A stretch of 64,000 bases of DNA from Hypericum androsaemum (GCA_963995505.1 OZ023198.1:5542558-5606557); one strand, 5' to 3'; shown: positions 1 to 11,931, counted from the stretch's first letter. Made by a program: numbers and translations. Notes: a model not told the origin generated them from the sequence alone.

Positions 1-484
1 CGGTTAGAAAGTGAAAAACACTAGTTCATAATTATCCCTGTGTAAACATTACCCTGATAGCTTAGCAATCCCGAGATCGGAAATCTTCAGACTTCAATGG
101 CAATCGAGGAGCACGTTGCTCGACTTGAGGTCCTGATGAACAATCTTTGGCTCCGAATCTTCATGGAGATAGGCCAATCTTCAGAAGCAAAATTCTTTAA
201 GATGCGAGAACATTAAAGCAACATCAGGCATTGCAACAAGGAGGTTCCAAGTTCATCAATACTATGTTTGGTTAGCCTTTTTGTGGAATTCATTTGTCAA
301 TTCAATTTCTTTGTAAATTCATTTATGCACATTCCACCAACTTTCCTCCAGCAACAGATTACACCAGCAACAGGTTTCAACTTGAGAGATTCAGCATAAG
401 TGCGATCCGGTTGTCAATACTTCCGGGCCATCTGAGATCCCGGTCACCTTTCCTTTTCCGGTCATTCCGGATCGGCTGTTAAAT
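1..484. other. Left flank and probable LINE leader
   Basis: No independent gene is recognised. The reading frame of the downstream LINE ORF1 stays open upstream of 527 to at least about 425, so part of this stretch is probably the 5' part of the LINE. Positions 225-262 resemble 43197-43233, which lies just before a MULE-like element, so a short host-derived repeat is shared by both places. Confidence 0.35.
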
Positions 485-1579
485 AGTGTCATTATCAAGG
501 TACAAGATGCAAGCTCTGGCTTCTATTTGAACTCGACGCTCAGGAATCTTGGGTGCCCTTTCCTGGGTATTCGTTCACTTGGTGGATCTCATTTCCTTCT
601 TTCCTTTGCTAACTGCGAGGTTAAGTCAAAATGGTCTGTGGTGCTTAAGCTTCATTTTTTGGAGGTGAATAACTGGTCTCCTGCCTTTTCACCTTCTCAC
701 CGGACAGTCTGGCTCTCGTGTAGTGGTATCCCATTGCACGCCCGCTGCGACGAGTTCTTCCGATCGTTGGTATCTTCTCTCGGTTCCTTGGTGCAGGCGG
801 AGGAAATCGCTTATTCTATGGTGGATTATGTACTTCTTCTGGTTAATACAAATGTATCTGAGTTGGTCAATCGGTCCATCCAAGCTGTTATTGGTGGTCA
901 TGCTCACTCCATTCATATAAGGGAAACCCATAGAGATGGCGGACAGGATCATTGGTTAAGGAATGATGTTGTTTGGGAGTCTAGTTCTCAAAATTCTGAT
1001 CTTCCAGAGGTTGTCGCCGATTCTTTCGTCGGAGTTGATAACTCGAACAGTCTATCGGGTAATCCTAGGGTCGTTTCGTCTCCCCTGTTGCTGATGGAGG
1101 TGGGAGACAAACTGTCTAATGCGGGGCTTCTCGAGGGTAACTTTTTGTCTTCCACAAAGAATTTTGAATTTGAAAAAGCTGCTACGGGTTTGAAGAATAG
1201 CTCAGCTTTTCATAAGAACCTTGGTGGGGCGCGTGGGCAGCAGGGTGGCCCAAATGGGCTTGCTATCAATGGGCCTCTCCCCTTAATTGTGTATAGGCCC
1301 AATTCTCAAGCTTTCGTGGAAATGGCCCCGGAAGTATTTACTACTGGGCCTAATACCCAAATTGAATCAGATTCTAATCTGGAGATTGCTGTGGTGGAAC
1401 AAACTAATTCTTCCAATAATTCCAGCGATGGGGTCTCTTCTCAGACTCCCCCAAGTGCTAAACCTAGGAGACAAAACTTTAAGAGAAGAATTCGAAAGAA
1501 ATCAGTTAATTTGATCACTTACAATTTCAGGCCATTAAAGAGAATTCCAAAGAGCAAGCTCAACACCAAGTTTATGTAG
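485..1579 (+). pseudogene. LINE ORF1 (DUF4283-type RNA-binding region), N-terminus missing
   Basis: Plant LINE ORF1 proteins bind the element's RNA. The frame from about 485 to the stop at 1579 contains a typical DUF4283-like stretch, including a WLSCSGIPLHA motif (about 709-741) and downstream hydrophobic strands. The C-terminal half is polar and ends in a basic run rich in R and K (about 1450-1570), which fits nucleic-acid binding. I see no CCHC zinc knuckle. At 527 the codon is TTG, not ATG, and the frame is open further upstream, so the true start is lost or lies before this point. ORF2 begins 218 bases downstream. Confidence 0.7.
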
Positions 1580-1797
1580 ATAGGTGACAAAGAGATACAA
1601 AACAGGAATTCGGCTATTTTAAAGGAGCTAGGCATACAGGTGGTTAATGCTGATGATGTTTGGAGAATGGCGACGGCAGCTGGGGTTATTGCGAAAGGAG
1701 GTGAAGAGGTTCTACGCGATGTCATTAAGCTCCTGTTCTCACCCTCATGTCTGCAATCAGTTTGCCCGGTCGCAACCGATGTTCAAGGAGATAATTT

Positions 1798-4700
1798 ATG
1801 CCAATAAATTGGCTTATTTGGAATGCAAGGGGTTTAAACAACCCCACGAAGAGGAGTAAACTTAGAGATATGGTTCGAGAAAACAAGGTGGGTATCCTAG
1901 GTATCACTGAGTCAAAAGTTGAGAGGCCATCTTCTACCTTGGTCAAACAAGTCTGGAGGAGGGAGCAGTTGGAATGGGATGCGGTCCCCTCTTCTGGACG
2001 CTTGGGGGGTTTGATTCTTGTTTGGGAGTAAGTCATTTTTTAAGTGCAGATCTACTTCTAAAGGTTCTCGCTGGTAAATGTTGGAAGGGGAGCTTACGAC
2101 AAAAGCGGTTAGCTGTTGTGTTCTACTTGTTTATGGCCCTTCGAATGCGGATGATCAGCTTAGTTTGTGGAAGGATTTGGTGAACCTGAAAAGCTCTTCT
2201 AGTTGTGATCGGTGGGTCATCATGGGAGATTTTAATGCTGTGATAGACAGGTGTGAACGCAAAGGAGCGACTAATACTGGCTTAACTGCTTCTAGATACT
2301 TTCGGGAGTTTATTGATGATATGAATGTCGTGGACTTGCCTCTTTGTGGTAGGAGGTTTACTTGGCATAATACAGAGTCTGCAAGCCGGCTCGATAGGTT
2401 CTTGGTCTCACCTGCTTGGTTACAAATGTATCCTGCCTGCATTCAAGTTGGTCTTTGTAGAGTTCGGTCTGATCACAATCCAATTGTACTTAAGACAGAC
2501 GCTATAAACTGGGGTCCGAAGCCTTTCAAATTCTTCTCAGGGTGGTTGTCTTCGCCTGGTTTCCTTGACAAAATCTCTCGTTGGTGGTCTGAGCTTGACA
2601 GTCAAACTAGAGGTCCGAACAGGGTGGTTTTTAAATTGAAGCTTCTTAAGGACATTCTCCGCAAGGAGTGTTTCACTCCTTTTGCGGATCTTGCTGGTGA
2701 AGTTAAGGCCTTGAAAGATGAACTTGATGGTTTGGATATACTGGACGACACATCTGGTCTTTCTGAAGCTCAATATCGCAGGCGGAAAGAGGTGATAGAC
2801 AATCTTTGGCACGATCAGAAGCTTCTTGTATCATTTTGGAGGCAGCGCTCGAGAGTCCAGTGGGGCACTAAAGGAGACCATAATACAAAGTACTATCACG
2901 CTACTGCCTCCCCTAAGGAAAAGGTTAATTTTATTGGGAGCATCCGCACTCCTACTGGTGAGTATAGCAGCCCTGCGGATATCAAAAAGGCGGCTGTAGA
3001 TTACTTTAAGGAACAATATTCAGAGGTTAGCTTGTCCAGGCCCACTATTGATCACGCTATGCTAGACAAGATCTCTGATGAATCTAGGCTCGCGCTTGAA
3101 AGTGATCCGAATGAAGACAAAATTAAACGGGCGGTCTGGGATTACGACAGAGATAAAGCTCCTGGTCCCGATGGATTTTGTCTCTCTTTCTTTAAGGCAT
3201 ACTGGAGTATAGTGGCCGCAGATGTGGGAACTTTTGTGAGAAACTTTTTTCGCACCTCCTACCTTTTGCCGCAAGTGAAAGCTTCCTTCATTGCTCTTAT
3301 CCCTAAATGTCAAGGCGCCAAACAGTTCAAGGATTTTCGCCCAGTCTCACTAGTTGGGAGCTTGTACAAGATTTTAGCCAAGATTTTATCCTCCAGGCTT
3401 AAGCGTGTGATGGGTGAGATCATCGGCCCAGAGCAATCGGGGTTCATCGAGGGGAGACAACTATTAGATGGAGCAATGGTGTGCTGTGAACTGGTGAATG
3501 TGCTCAAGCGCAGAATGTCAAAAGGGGTGCTCATAAAATTAGATTTTAAAAAAGCTTTTGACAGCGTTTCATGGAATTACATCAAAGACATGATGGTTGG
3601 CATGGGCTTCGGCCCTAGGATGAGGGGTTGGGTTTCGAGCTACATTCGAAACTCCTCCTCGTCTGTCCTAATCAACGGCTCTCCTTCAGATCTATTTTCA
3701 TTGGAGCGAGGGCTTAAACAAGGCGATCCAATGTCACCGTATCTTTTTCTAATAGCAGTTGAAGGGTTGCATCGTATGGTACTTAAAGCGGAGGCTGAGG
3801 GGATGATCCGGGGTTTACCTATTCTGGGAACAATTACCAACCTTTCACTACTCCAATATGCGGATGACACCATCCTTTTCTCTAATCCTTGCCTGCTTAA
3901 CCTTACAAATCTTAAGCTTTTACTATTATCTTTTTCTATTGTCTCTGGCCTAACATTAAACTTTGATAAGTGTTCAATCATAGGTGTGAACCTTGATGAA
4001 GATTGGATGACGAATGCTAGTGCAAATTGGGGTTGCAAAAGGCAAAAACTTCCTTTTAAATACCTAGGTGTTCCAGTTGGGGCCTCAATGAAGAAACGTT
4101 CTCACTGGGAACCGATAGTTGAACTTTTCGATAAGAAGTTGTCCTCCTGGAAGGGCAGCCTTTTATCCATTGGCGGTCGCGTGACACTGATCAAGGCGGT
4201 GTTATCTTCCTTACCAATTTTCTTCATGTCAATTTTCAGAATTTCGGTAGGTGTTTTGGAGGTGTTGGAAAAGAAAATGAGAAAATTTTTGTGGTCTGAA
4301 GACGCGGATAAGAGAAGTCTAACGTTTGTTTCTTGGAGTCACATTTGCCTACCTATTGATAAAGGCGGGTTAGGGTTGATTCGCCTGGACATTCACAATG
4401 AAGCCTTGCTTCTCAAATGGGCTTGGCGTTTTCTCTCTGACCCGAATTCGTTATGGGCAAAGGTGATTCGGGGGATTCACGGTGTTCCTGATTTCAATGT
4501 TTGTGCTATTCTTGCTAGAATTCCTCACTGTGAGCGTCTCCCAGGTCATTGGATGAACATTTGGAAGCTAATTTCGTCTGAAGCTGTCTCTGCTGTCTCT
4601 TTTAGGAGAAATATTATTTTTTCTCTTGGAATGGGAGACCTGGTGAGGTTTTGGGAAGATGCATGGTGCACGGAAGCCCCTCTTTCAATCTTGTTTCCTA

Positions 4701-5485
4701 GGCTTTATTTACTCTCTACTCTCAAAGGGGCTGTAATTAAGGACTGTGGTGCATGGGACTCTGGCTCTTGGAGATGGCTTCTTAGATGGAGAAGGAATTT
4801 CCGAGGGTGGGAGACAGACTCTTGGAATGGGCTTCTGAACTATATTCCTTCAGGTCCTTCTTCGATGGAGCAGGTGGATCGGGTTGTTTGGAGGGTTGAT
4901 GTCTCATCGGGGTTCACAGTAAAGAGTCTTTATAGGATGCATTTTGATGGCTTCTTCTTCCTTGCTCCCTCAGTTCTCAGGCATGGTTGCACTAAACTCA
5001 TACCTTTTAAGGTCAGCTGCTTCCTATGGATGGCTTTACAGGGTCGGATCAAAACAAAAGATAATCTGCATAGAGTTGGTCTTCTTGGTATCTCAGATAT
5101 CCTCTGTCCCATATGTGGCCTAGCTGAAGAGTCTTCAAATCATCTTTTTCTTCATTGCAATCATGTAACGAAGATCTGAAATTCTTTTGCTAGGATGGTT
5201 GGTATTAGTTGGTGTATGAGCGGATCTACCTTGTCATTCTCGGATGTGTGGGATGGCCTGGTTTGTGGGAAAGTCTCAAAGAAGATATGGTACACGCTAT
5301 TTGCCGCGGTTTGCTGGTGTGTGTGGAAGACGAGAAATAGGGTGGTGTTCGAACAAGAAAATTTTGATGCTGGGAGATTGCATACCAGTATTTATAGGCA
5401 CGTATCCGAGTGGTCTTTTTGGTCGAAAGTTGCTACTCACTTTCAATTTCAGGATGTAATATTAGCTCTCAAAGCTACGGTGTAA
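1798..5485 (+). pseudogene. LINE ORF2: endonuclease, reverse transcriptase, zf-RVT (broken)
   Basis: Encodes the polyprotein that nicks target DNA and copies LINE RNA. It starts at ATG 1798 (MPINWLIWNARGL, the usual endonuclease start). At about 2028 the frame shifts by one base, and a TAA lies at 2075. From 2078 a 1033-codon frame carries the endonuclease core (MGDFNAV, then SDHNPIVL), the reverse transcriptase with FRPVSLV and the catalytic YADD at 3857-3868, and a C-terminal zinc-finger domain with CPICG and HLFLHC. A TGA at 5177 stands where relatives of this domain usually have Trp. After it the same frame runs on to 5485 with the RNase-H-like tail (VCWCVWKTRN). It follows LINE ORF1 and precedes the oligo-A end. 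Confidence 0.9.
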
Positions 5486-5602
5486 CTCGGTATACTTCTT
5501 GGTGTTTTTCCTTGGCTGCAGCTTGCATCCTTGGCAACTGCTAACCATTATGTAAGTTTGTTGGAGTTAATATACAAATCATCTACTTTTCAAAAAAAAA
5601 AA

Positions 5603-6086
5603 CAAATGCTCTTCGTGACATCATCCGGAATTCATTCGTGTTAGGGCAGTGGAAAAAAGTTATAAATCCAGAATTAAATTACAATTATGGAGAAGAGAAA
5701 TAAAATGAAAATGATACACAAAATTTGTTGAGATGCTACCAAGCCAGAATTTTTCTACTATTTGGCGACGCAAAAAGTAATAAATTTCGGACAACAAAAC
5801 TAATGGGCAATTGTCACTATATAATGGCAGCTACAAACCAATTAGAAATTTGAGGCAAATCATAATATTTGTGAATAAATCAACCGATGAACGGGTTCCA
5901 TCACGATGTCAATTGCAAACAATACGAATTCTGATTTCATCTGAAACCAATCACGGGATAACTCAAGTAGTTGGAAAAAATGAGATCTCACCCTTTGGCT
6001 ATTCCTTGGACGATGTCCAACCGGATAGACCACGTCAGGGGACTAACCTGGTCAGGACAGCCATGAAGCCACCGGTGCAGGTTACC
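5603..6086. other. Non-coding spacer
   Basis: AT-rich sequence between the LINE tail and the Cassandra cluster. The short open frames here have no recognisable domain. Nothing else is seen. Confidence 0.5.
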
Positions 6087-6162
6087 TATAACGCCCCGTG
6101 ATTTGATCGACTATCTCCACAGACTAACACGGGTCTTTTCTAGCGTGCTTTATCCTCACTTG

Positions 6163-6247
6163 CACGCATCCCGAAAAACTTTCCAGGAGGTCAACTATCC
6201 TGATCCTACTCCTGGCCGAATGCGTTTAACTTTGGTGTTCTCTCAAG
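6163..6247 (-). repeat. 5S-rRNA-like segment in Cassandra LTR 1
   Basis: Read on the minus strand, this segment resembles the 3' two thirds of plant 5S rRNA, with the A-box region (AAGTTAA-like) and the C-box (GGATGGGTGACCTCCTGGG-like, degenerate here). Equivalent segments lie at 6503-6587 and 6847-6931 (minus) and at 7109-7185 and 7430-7506 (plus). The first third of 5S rRNA is not conserved, so these are not 5S genes. Confidence 0.75.
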
Positions 6248-6330
6248 ATGTGTGCCTGAAAAGAAGGTGTATCTTGTTGTATGGATAGTACCAATCAAAT
6301 TACTTAAGACTTTTCAGAATTGGGGTATCA

Positions 6331-6428
6331 CATTTATCCCTCCTTAAATACGCAACGTCCTCGTCGTGCCAATCAGAACAATCCAGAACACAGAACAATC
6401 CCAGAATCTTTTTTGCTCTGATACCAAA
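6331..6428 (-). other. Cassandra internal domain with tRNA-Met primer-binding site
   Basis: A short non-coding internal region between LTRs 1 and 2. On the minus strand it starts after the LTR with TT and then TGGTATCAGAGC, the standard initiator Met-tRNA primer-binding site. The second internal domain (6674-6771) has the same layout with one change in the site. Confidence 0.75.
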
Positions 6429-7699
6429 TATAACACTCCGTGATTTGATTAACTGTCTCCACAGACCAACATAGGTCTTTTCTAGCGTACTTTTTCCTCA
6501 CTCGCACGCATCCTGAAAAACTTCCCAGGAGGTCACCCATCCTCATCCTACTCTCGGCCAAACGCGTTTAACCTTAAAGTTCTCTCAGTATGTGTGCCAG
6601 AAAAAAAGGTGCACCTTTTTGGTATGTATAGTACCAATCAAATCACTTAAGGCTTTTCAGAATTTGGGTATCATATTTACCCCTCCTTAAATACGCGACG
6701 TCCTTGTCGCGCCAGTCAGAACAATCCAGAACACAGAACAATCCCAGAATTATTTTTACTCTGATACCAAATATAATACCCCGTGATTTGACCGACTGTC
6801 TCCACAGACCATCACGGGTCTTTTCTAGCATACTTTGTCCTCACTCCCACGCATCCCAAAAAATTCCCAGGAGGTCACCCATCCTGATCCTACTCCTGGC
6901 CAAACGCATTTAACCTTGGAGTTCTCTCAGGATGTGTGCCGAAAAAAAAGGTGCACCTTGTTGGTATGGATAGTACCAATCAAATCACTTAAGATTTTTC
7001 AGAATTTGATATCCCGTAAATGATATGTACTATCTGAAATGCTTAAGTGATTTGGTTTGGCTATCCATACCAACAAGGTACACCTTCTTTTCCGGCACAC
7101 ATCTTGAGAGAACTCCAAGGTTAAACACATTTGGCCGGGAGTAGGATCAGGATGGGTGAACTCCTGAGAAGTTTCTGGGATGCGTGTGAGTGAGGAAAAA
7201 ATACGCTGAAAAAGATCCGTGTTGGTCTGTGGAGACAATCGGTCGGATCACGAGGCGTTACATTTAGAATATTCTGTGTTTTATTTGGCGCGACGAGGAC
7301 GTCGCGTATTTAAGGAGGGATGAATATGATACCCCGTAAATGATTTGTACTATCTGAAATACTTAAGTGATTTGGTTTGGCTATCCATACCAACAATGTG
7401 CACCTTCTTTTCCGACACACATCCTGAGAGAACTCCAAGCTTAAACGCATTTGGTCGGGAGTAGGATCAGGATGAGTAACCTCCTGGGAAGTTTCTGGGA
7501 TGCGTGTGGACGAAGACAAAATACGCTGGAAAAGATCCGTGTTGATCTTTAGAGACAGTCGGTTGGATCACGGGGCGTTACACTACCGTTGTCCACATAC
7601 TCGGTGAAGAAAATGTGTCAATTTGAAAGTATAAGTTCTTTTTTAGTGCAAGCTAAAAGGAATGTGGTTTTTAAAACCGAGTGGAACCTGAAACCTCCT

Positions 7700-8990
7700 T
7701 CAAGAAAGTATCCAAGCAATTTGGCCAACTTCTTGTGCCTTGCGTGTCCCATCAGCTCCATTTCCGCTTCGAGGTCATCTTCTCGGCAACTGACACTGAT
7801 TGCAAAGTTCGCAACATTAATTCAATAGTATTCGGAGTTAGAACATTCTTGGATCGCATTTAGGAAGTTGTTCTGTTGATGGTATTTTTACGTTACTAAA
7901 ATTTGAACTTTAAATTTAGTTAAGAAATTCAAGTCTCTTACCACTTTAATCATTTTTTTAACTATAGTTCTATTGATTAAACCTAGTATATGGTAGAATT
8001 TTAAGGAATATTGCTGGAATCTTTCTGATTCAGTTTTTATTTTTCTGTTATGATTATATTTTTGAATAAGGTTCAAACTGATCGTATTATCCAATTTTTT
8101 TTAAATTGATTTTTTTCTTTAATTAGTTTATTTAAAGCGGGATTACATCAATAAAACCTCTACCAATTTTCCTTATTGAAAAGTGGGATTATCTCAAATT
8201 GATTTAATTAGCATGAGGAATTTGAATACTAAGTATTAAACAAAAATTAACAAATATTTTCCATTGAATGTTCAAATGCAACAAACAATTTTCTCTAAAA
8301 AATTAGTTTAACCAAAACAAAAGAGCCTTAGTTGGAGATGCAAATGGACAACCAAGACTGTATATAGATTTCTGCAGACAGAACAAGAGTACCTGGTGCT
8401 GATCAATCTTTTCACGGCCACACTCGCCGTCGTCGTCCCGACCAGGACACCGCTGTACGTGACGACGCGGTCTCCATTCTCGTCGATGTTCTCATTAGCG
8501 AATCTGTTTGTGGCGGGACGATCAGCACCAGGACCAGTGCTAATGTTGCAAATACAATGACCCGTAATTTATTGGTGCCAAAGAATGTAGTGTGCTTACT
8601 AAGCTTTCTGTTAAGGGATGGTGATGAATTCGGGGACATGGCTTCGTCGAGGTCTAGCTCAAGTGGTAAAAGATGGGTCCGGATTAGGGATAGATATGAG
8701 AAGTGTAACACTTGTGAATTCTCTTACCATAGCCGGAAGCAGGATATTGAAAAAGAGAGGCAGATTTTAGTATCTAATCTTCAGTGTTCAGTTGTGAGCT
8801 TCTAAGTTTGAACCTAACAAACCATCGGGAAAATAGGTTCCACGTGGCAAGTTCCACCTCAGATACATGATTTAGCCCTCTCTTTTTCTTATATCATGGT
8901 TAAAAAGCTTGCAAATATGGCAGGAATTGCAAGACAATCGATTTTAAAAATTTTAGTAGCATCGAGAAAAGACCCTCTTGCTATTCAAAA
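7700..8990. repeat. Segmental duplication, copy A, left part
   Basis: This stretch is collinear with about 18480-20120. It starts at the shared motif GCTCCATTTCCGCTTCGA (near 7756 and 18520) and ends near TATAACTGGGATCTG (near 9015 and 20085). It contains the kinase fragment described separately and AT-rich flanks with many small indels. The rest of the duplication is at 15290-16080 against 20960-24230. Confidence 0.75.
8393..8639 (-). pseudogene. Receptor-like kinase exon 1 fragment, copy A (internal deletion)
   Basis: Read from ATG 8639 on the minus strand: a short N-terminus (NRKLSKHTTFFG), then one membrane segment (LRVIVFATLALVLVL), then a break. Juxtamembrane and early kinase sequence present in copy B (19156-19689) is deleted. 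The frame then shifts into the piece before the donor site, which encodes the VAVKR Lys motif. A GT donor follows at 8391-8392, but no kinase-core exon is found downstream. The layout (short N-tail, one membrane helix, kinase) resembles the Arabidopsis At1g01540-type kinases. That family assignment is inference. Confidence 0.6.
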
Positions 8991-9759
8991 GAGCAAAAAC
9001 ACATAAAGGAAAAACTATAACTGGGATCTGGAAAAAAAACTCAAATAATGTGTCAGGTCCATAAGCATATTATTAATTTTTTTATAACTAATCTAATACT
9101 TTAATTATTCGCCAATAAAATTCTCTTTGATCAGCCTTCAATATTTTGGTCGTAACTTTTTCTTCAGACCTTCGATTTAAGCAATTTTTGTATCCACGAA
9201 AAGAGGAAAGAAAGTTCTTCTATAGTTCGTTTAATAGACATCTTCTAATGCGGCTCCGAAATTGACCAAAATGTCGTTAGCTATTTTTGCTACACTCTTT
9301 CTTCAAGTATAATTATTTTTCAAATTCTCTTATTTTTTCTACAAATTAGCACAAAAAACTCGTTATCCACTAAAAACTCAAAAGTTTACTAAAAAAATAC
9401 TAAAATAAAGACAAATGAATTTAAAAATACTTAAAATACTATACAAGATAAGGTTGAAGAATTCGTCATGATGGATAACTTGAAGGAAAAAACAAGGTGG
9501 TCATAGTGGAGGTGACTGCAATGATGGAGATAAGTAAGATTCAAGACAAGGTTGAAGGATAATTTTCTTAAGGGGGTTTTATTTTTCTGATAATTCTCTG
9601 AATGGAGTTCTCGGGAAATATTTTTTCTGTGTGGGGTTGAGCACAAAAGGTCCTTAGCGTTTTAGTTTGCAAGAAAACGCTCCTCCACCAGGGCATTTTT
9701 GCCTAAAAAGGCTCTTGTTCAGAATCGAACCCAACTGAGCTACGAGAGTTTGGTGACTT
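8991..9759. other. AT-rich spacer with a relic tRNA-like motif
   Basis: No gene is seen. On the minus strand, about 9720-9745 reads TAGCTCAGTTGG directly joined to GTTCGATTC, i.e. the A-box and B-box motifs of a tRNA or SINE without the normal spacing. It is too short to be a tRNA gene. Confidence 0.4.
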
Positions 9760-9764
9760 ATAGT

Positions 9765-10165
9765 TTTGTAATAAATAATATATTACATAAATTAGGGATC
9801 TATGAAATATGTAATATATTATTTATTAAATAAATACGTATTTATGAAATACATATTTATGAAATACCTATTTATAAAATACCTATTTATGTAATATATT
9901 ATTTATTAAATAAATACATATTTATGAAATACGTATTTATGAAATACCTATTTATGTAATATATTATTTATTAAATAAATACGTATTTATGAAACATGTA
10001 TTTATATAAAATAATATTTATTACATAAATATGTATTTATGAAATACATATTTATGTAATATATTATCTATTACATAAATACATATTTATGTAATATATT
10101 ATCTATTACATAAATACATGTAATATATTATTATTTATGTATATTACACGTAATATTACATAAAT
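9765..10165. repeat. AT-rich degenerate tandem array (TTTATGAAATAC-type)
   Basis: About 400 bases are built from variants of ATTTATGAAATAC and ATGTAATATATTATTTATTA. Short units are nested in longer ones of about 70-100 bases. Many segments are self-complementary, so the DNA could form hairpins. It lies inside copy A of the duplication and is absent from copy B. Confidence 0.85.
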
Positions 10166-10167
10166 AT

Positions 10168-11931
10168 ATGTTGGTTTGTGTCGAGGTACAAAAATAATCT
10201 CAAATTATCAATGATATCTTGAGCTCTTCGGTGCGATCTCAAAGTGACCGGGTGACCGATGACCGGCATGGTCTCAAAGTGGGTGGTGTCATCTCAGAGA
10301 GATCAATGTCGGGTGATCAATGTTTGGTATCGTCCCGAAGAGACCGGTATTGGATGACCGGTGATTGGTGTCATCTCAAAGAGGTTGCTTCCGGTCTTGA
10401 GTTGAGTAGAAATCGATAATGGTCTTCTATTGATCAAGACCGATGACGGTCTCCCAATGATGGTCTCTCCTTGGTTGAGACCGGTGACGGTAAATCACCT
10501 CAGTTTATTGTCCTTCGATGCCAAACATTACTCTTTGGTAAACTGGCGGTAACTTATGACTCGGGCATTGGATTAAGTAGGTTCTTTCGGTTATGGAAAG
10601 ATAGGAGAAGGACCTAGAACTTCTCAGTTAACTACTTCTTTATATTCGAGGCATAGCAATGTAAAAAGTCTGCATCAAGGCGGGATACCGCTTCCCGTCT
10701 GCCTGGATAATGCTCCTCAGTAAAATGATCATAACCTTTGATCCGAAGCTTGGATTAAGGTGATTCAAATTGCTATCGAAAGGTAAGACACACGTCTATA
10801 ACTTTACAGTTGGTGATTTCTTCAAATTCGGAGTGAAAGTAGTTCAAAAATACATATAAAAGCGGAAGGATGCCTCAGACTTTGAAGCAGGAGCCCGGAT
10901 GGTCGCTTTGACCTACAAAGCAAGAGCCCAGATGGTTACTTTAACCTACAAGGCGGGAGTTCGGATGGTCACTTTAACCTTTGAGGCAGGAGCTCGGAGG
11001 TCATTTTTACCTTCGAAGTATCCGGGTGGATGTCTCGGCTCGTGAAGTGGGATGTCCGGTTGGATGCCTCGGTACGTGAAGTTATATGTCCGAGTGTTAA
11101 ATTGAAAAATTCATACTCCGGATGTGTAGAAAAGGTGTTTGTATCTGGGTTCGTGAAAGGAAATCCATATTCGGGTTGGTGTGTCCGTCCGAATCGAATC
11201 CGCTCGATGGTCGCCCGAGTCTGCATTGGACTTCAAGGCGATCGGCGGTAGGCCTTTACCGTCTTGGCTTGTGGGCGGTAGGCCTTTGCCGCTTTGGCTT
11301 ATGGGCGGTAAGCATGAGCCACCTAGGACTGATGGGCGGTAGGTACATACCGCCTAGGAGCCTGCGGGCGGAAAGGATGGAGCTCTGTTCATTTCAAGTT
11401 GGGAGGTGGTATACCGCCTTGTTGGTACGAGCGGGTGGATGGCACCGGTTTGAGAATCCGGGCGGTAGGCACATACCGCCTACGAGCCTGCGGGCAGAAG
11501 GCTTAGCCCGCCTAGAGGGTTCGAGCGGTAAGGCAGGTCCATTTTAGGCGCTCGGCGACTTGGAAGCGGTAGACAGTAGGTACCGCCTTGTGTTTGAAAG
11601 CAGAGAGAAGGTTCCGGGCGTGGAGGTCATCTTGGACTTCAAGGCGAGAAGCCCTTTTGGTCCGTGTAGGTAGGAGGTTTGGGCTATTTGGAGTTCGTTT
11701 TGGCCCTAAGGCAGAAAGTTGTTTGGGCGATAATGGGCTTAAGATGAGTTTTTACGTGGAAGGTTCGAGATGGTCAAGGCGGCTTATAGTTTTCTAAGTA
11801 GAGCCGGAATTTTCCAGATTTCAATAAGATTTTGGGACACAGTTGCTTGGTCGGCACGACCGGCATAGTCCTAATCGGAGATGAGATCTGTTCATATGAG
11901 GAAGACGGTTTATATTTTCCTATTCTAAGCC
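10168..11931 (+). repeat. Subrepeat-rich, LTR-like region without ORFs
   Basis: This looks like the U3 part of a large LTR. It begins at TGTTGG (10168) and has imperfect GACCGGTGACCGATG-type repeats at 10230-10500. Four units of 33 bp lie at 10881-11012 (GGAGCCCGGATGGTC variants). GGGCGGTAGGC / TACCGCC inverted motifs are scattered from 11230 to 11600. It leads directly into the 632-bp units that carry TATA boxes. No gag or pol is found, so LTR identity is an inference from this layout. Confidence 0.45.

Larger units (their letters stand above)
485..5602 (+). mobile_element. L1-type LINE retrotransposon, 5' truncated and mutated
   Basis: A non-LTR retrotransposon with ORF1 (gag-like) followed by ORF2 (endonuclease, reverse transcriptase, zinc-finger domain) on the same strand. 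It ends in an 11-base A run (5592-5602), as expected for target-primed reverse transcription. The start is uncertain because no target-site duplication was found and ORF1 lacks a clear ATG. ORF2 has a frameshift near 2028 and stop codons at 2075 and 5177, so this copy cannot move on its own. The damage is limited to a few point changes, so the insertion looks moderately young. Confidence 0.88.
6087..7582. mobile_element. Composite Cassandra TRIM cluster: three minus-strand and two plus-strand LTRs
   Basis: Cassandra elements are small non-coding LTR retrotransposons whose LTRs contain a 5S-rRNA-like Pol III promoter region. Five LTR copies of about 245-256 bp are visible. Those at 6087-6330, 6429-6673 and 6772-7006 are on the minus strand. 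Those at 7007-7262 and 7327-7582 are on the plus strand. The minus array has two internal domains of about 98 bp. Each holds a primer-binding site for initiator Met-tRNA (reverse complement GCTCTGATACCA at 6415-6426, ACTCTGATACCA at 6758-6769). The plus array has one shortened internal domain (7263-7326) without that site. The outer flanks TTACC and CTACC match at four of five bases, which may be one target duplication for the whole cluster. Confidence 0.85.

Noticed and set aside
6163..7506. 5S rRNA genes
   Set aside because: Only the A-box to C-box part resembles 5S rRNA. The segments are embedded in LTRs with a Met-tRNA primer site next to them, which identifies Cassandra elements.
9715..9752. 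tRNA gene on the minus strand
   Set aside because: TAGCTCAGTTGG is joined directly to GTTCGATTC with no anticodon arm or acceptor stem, so it is at best a relic.
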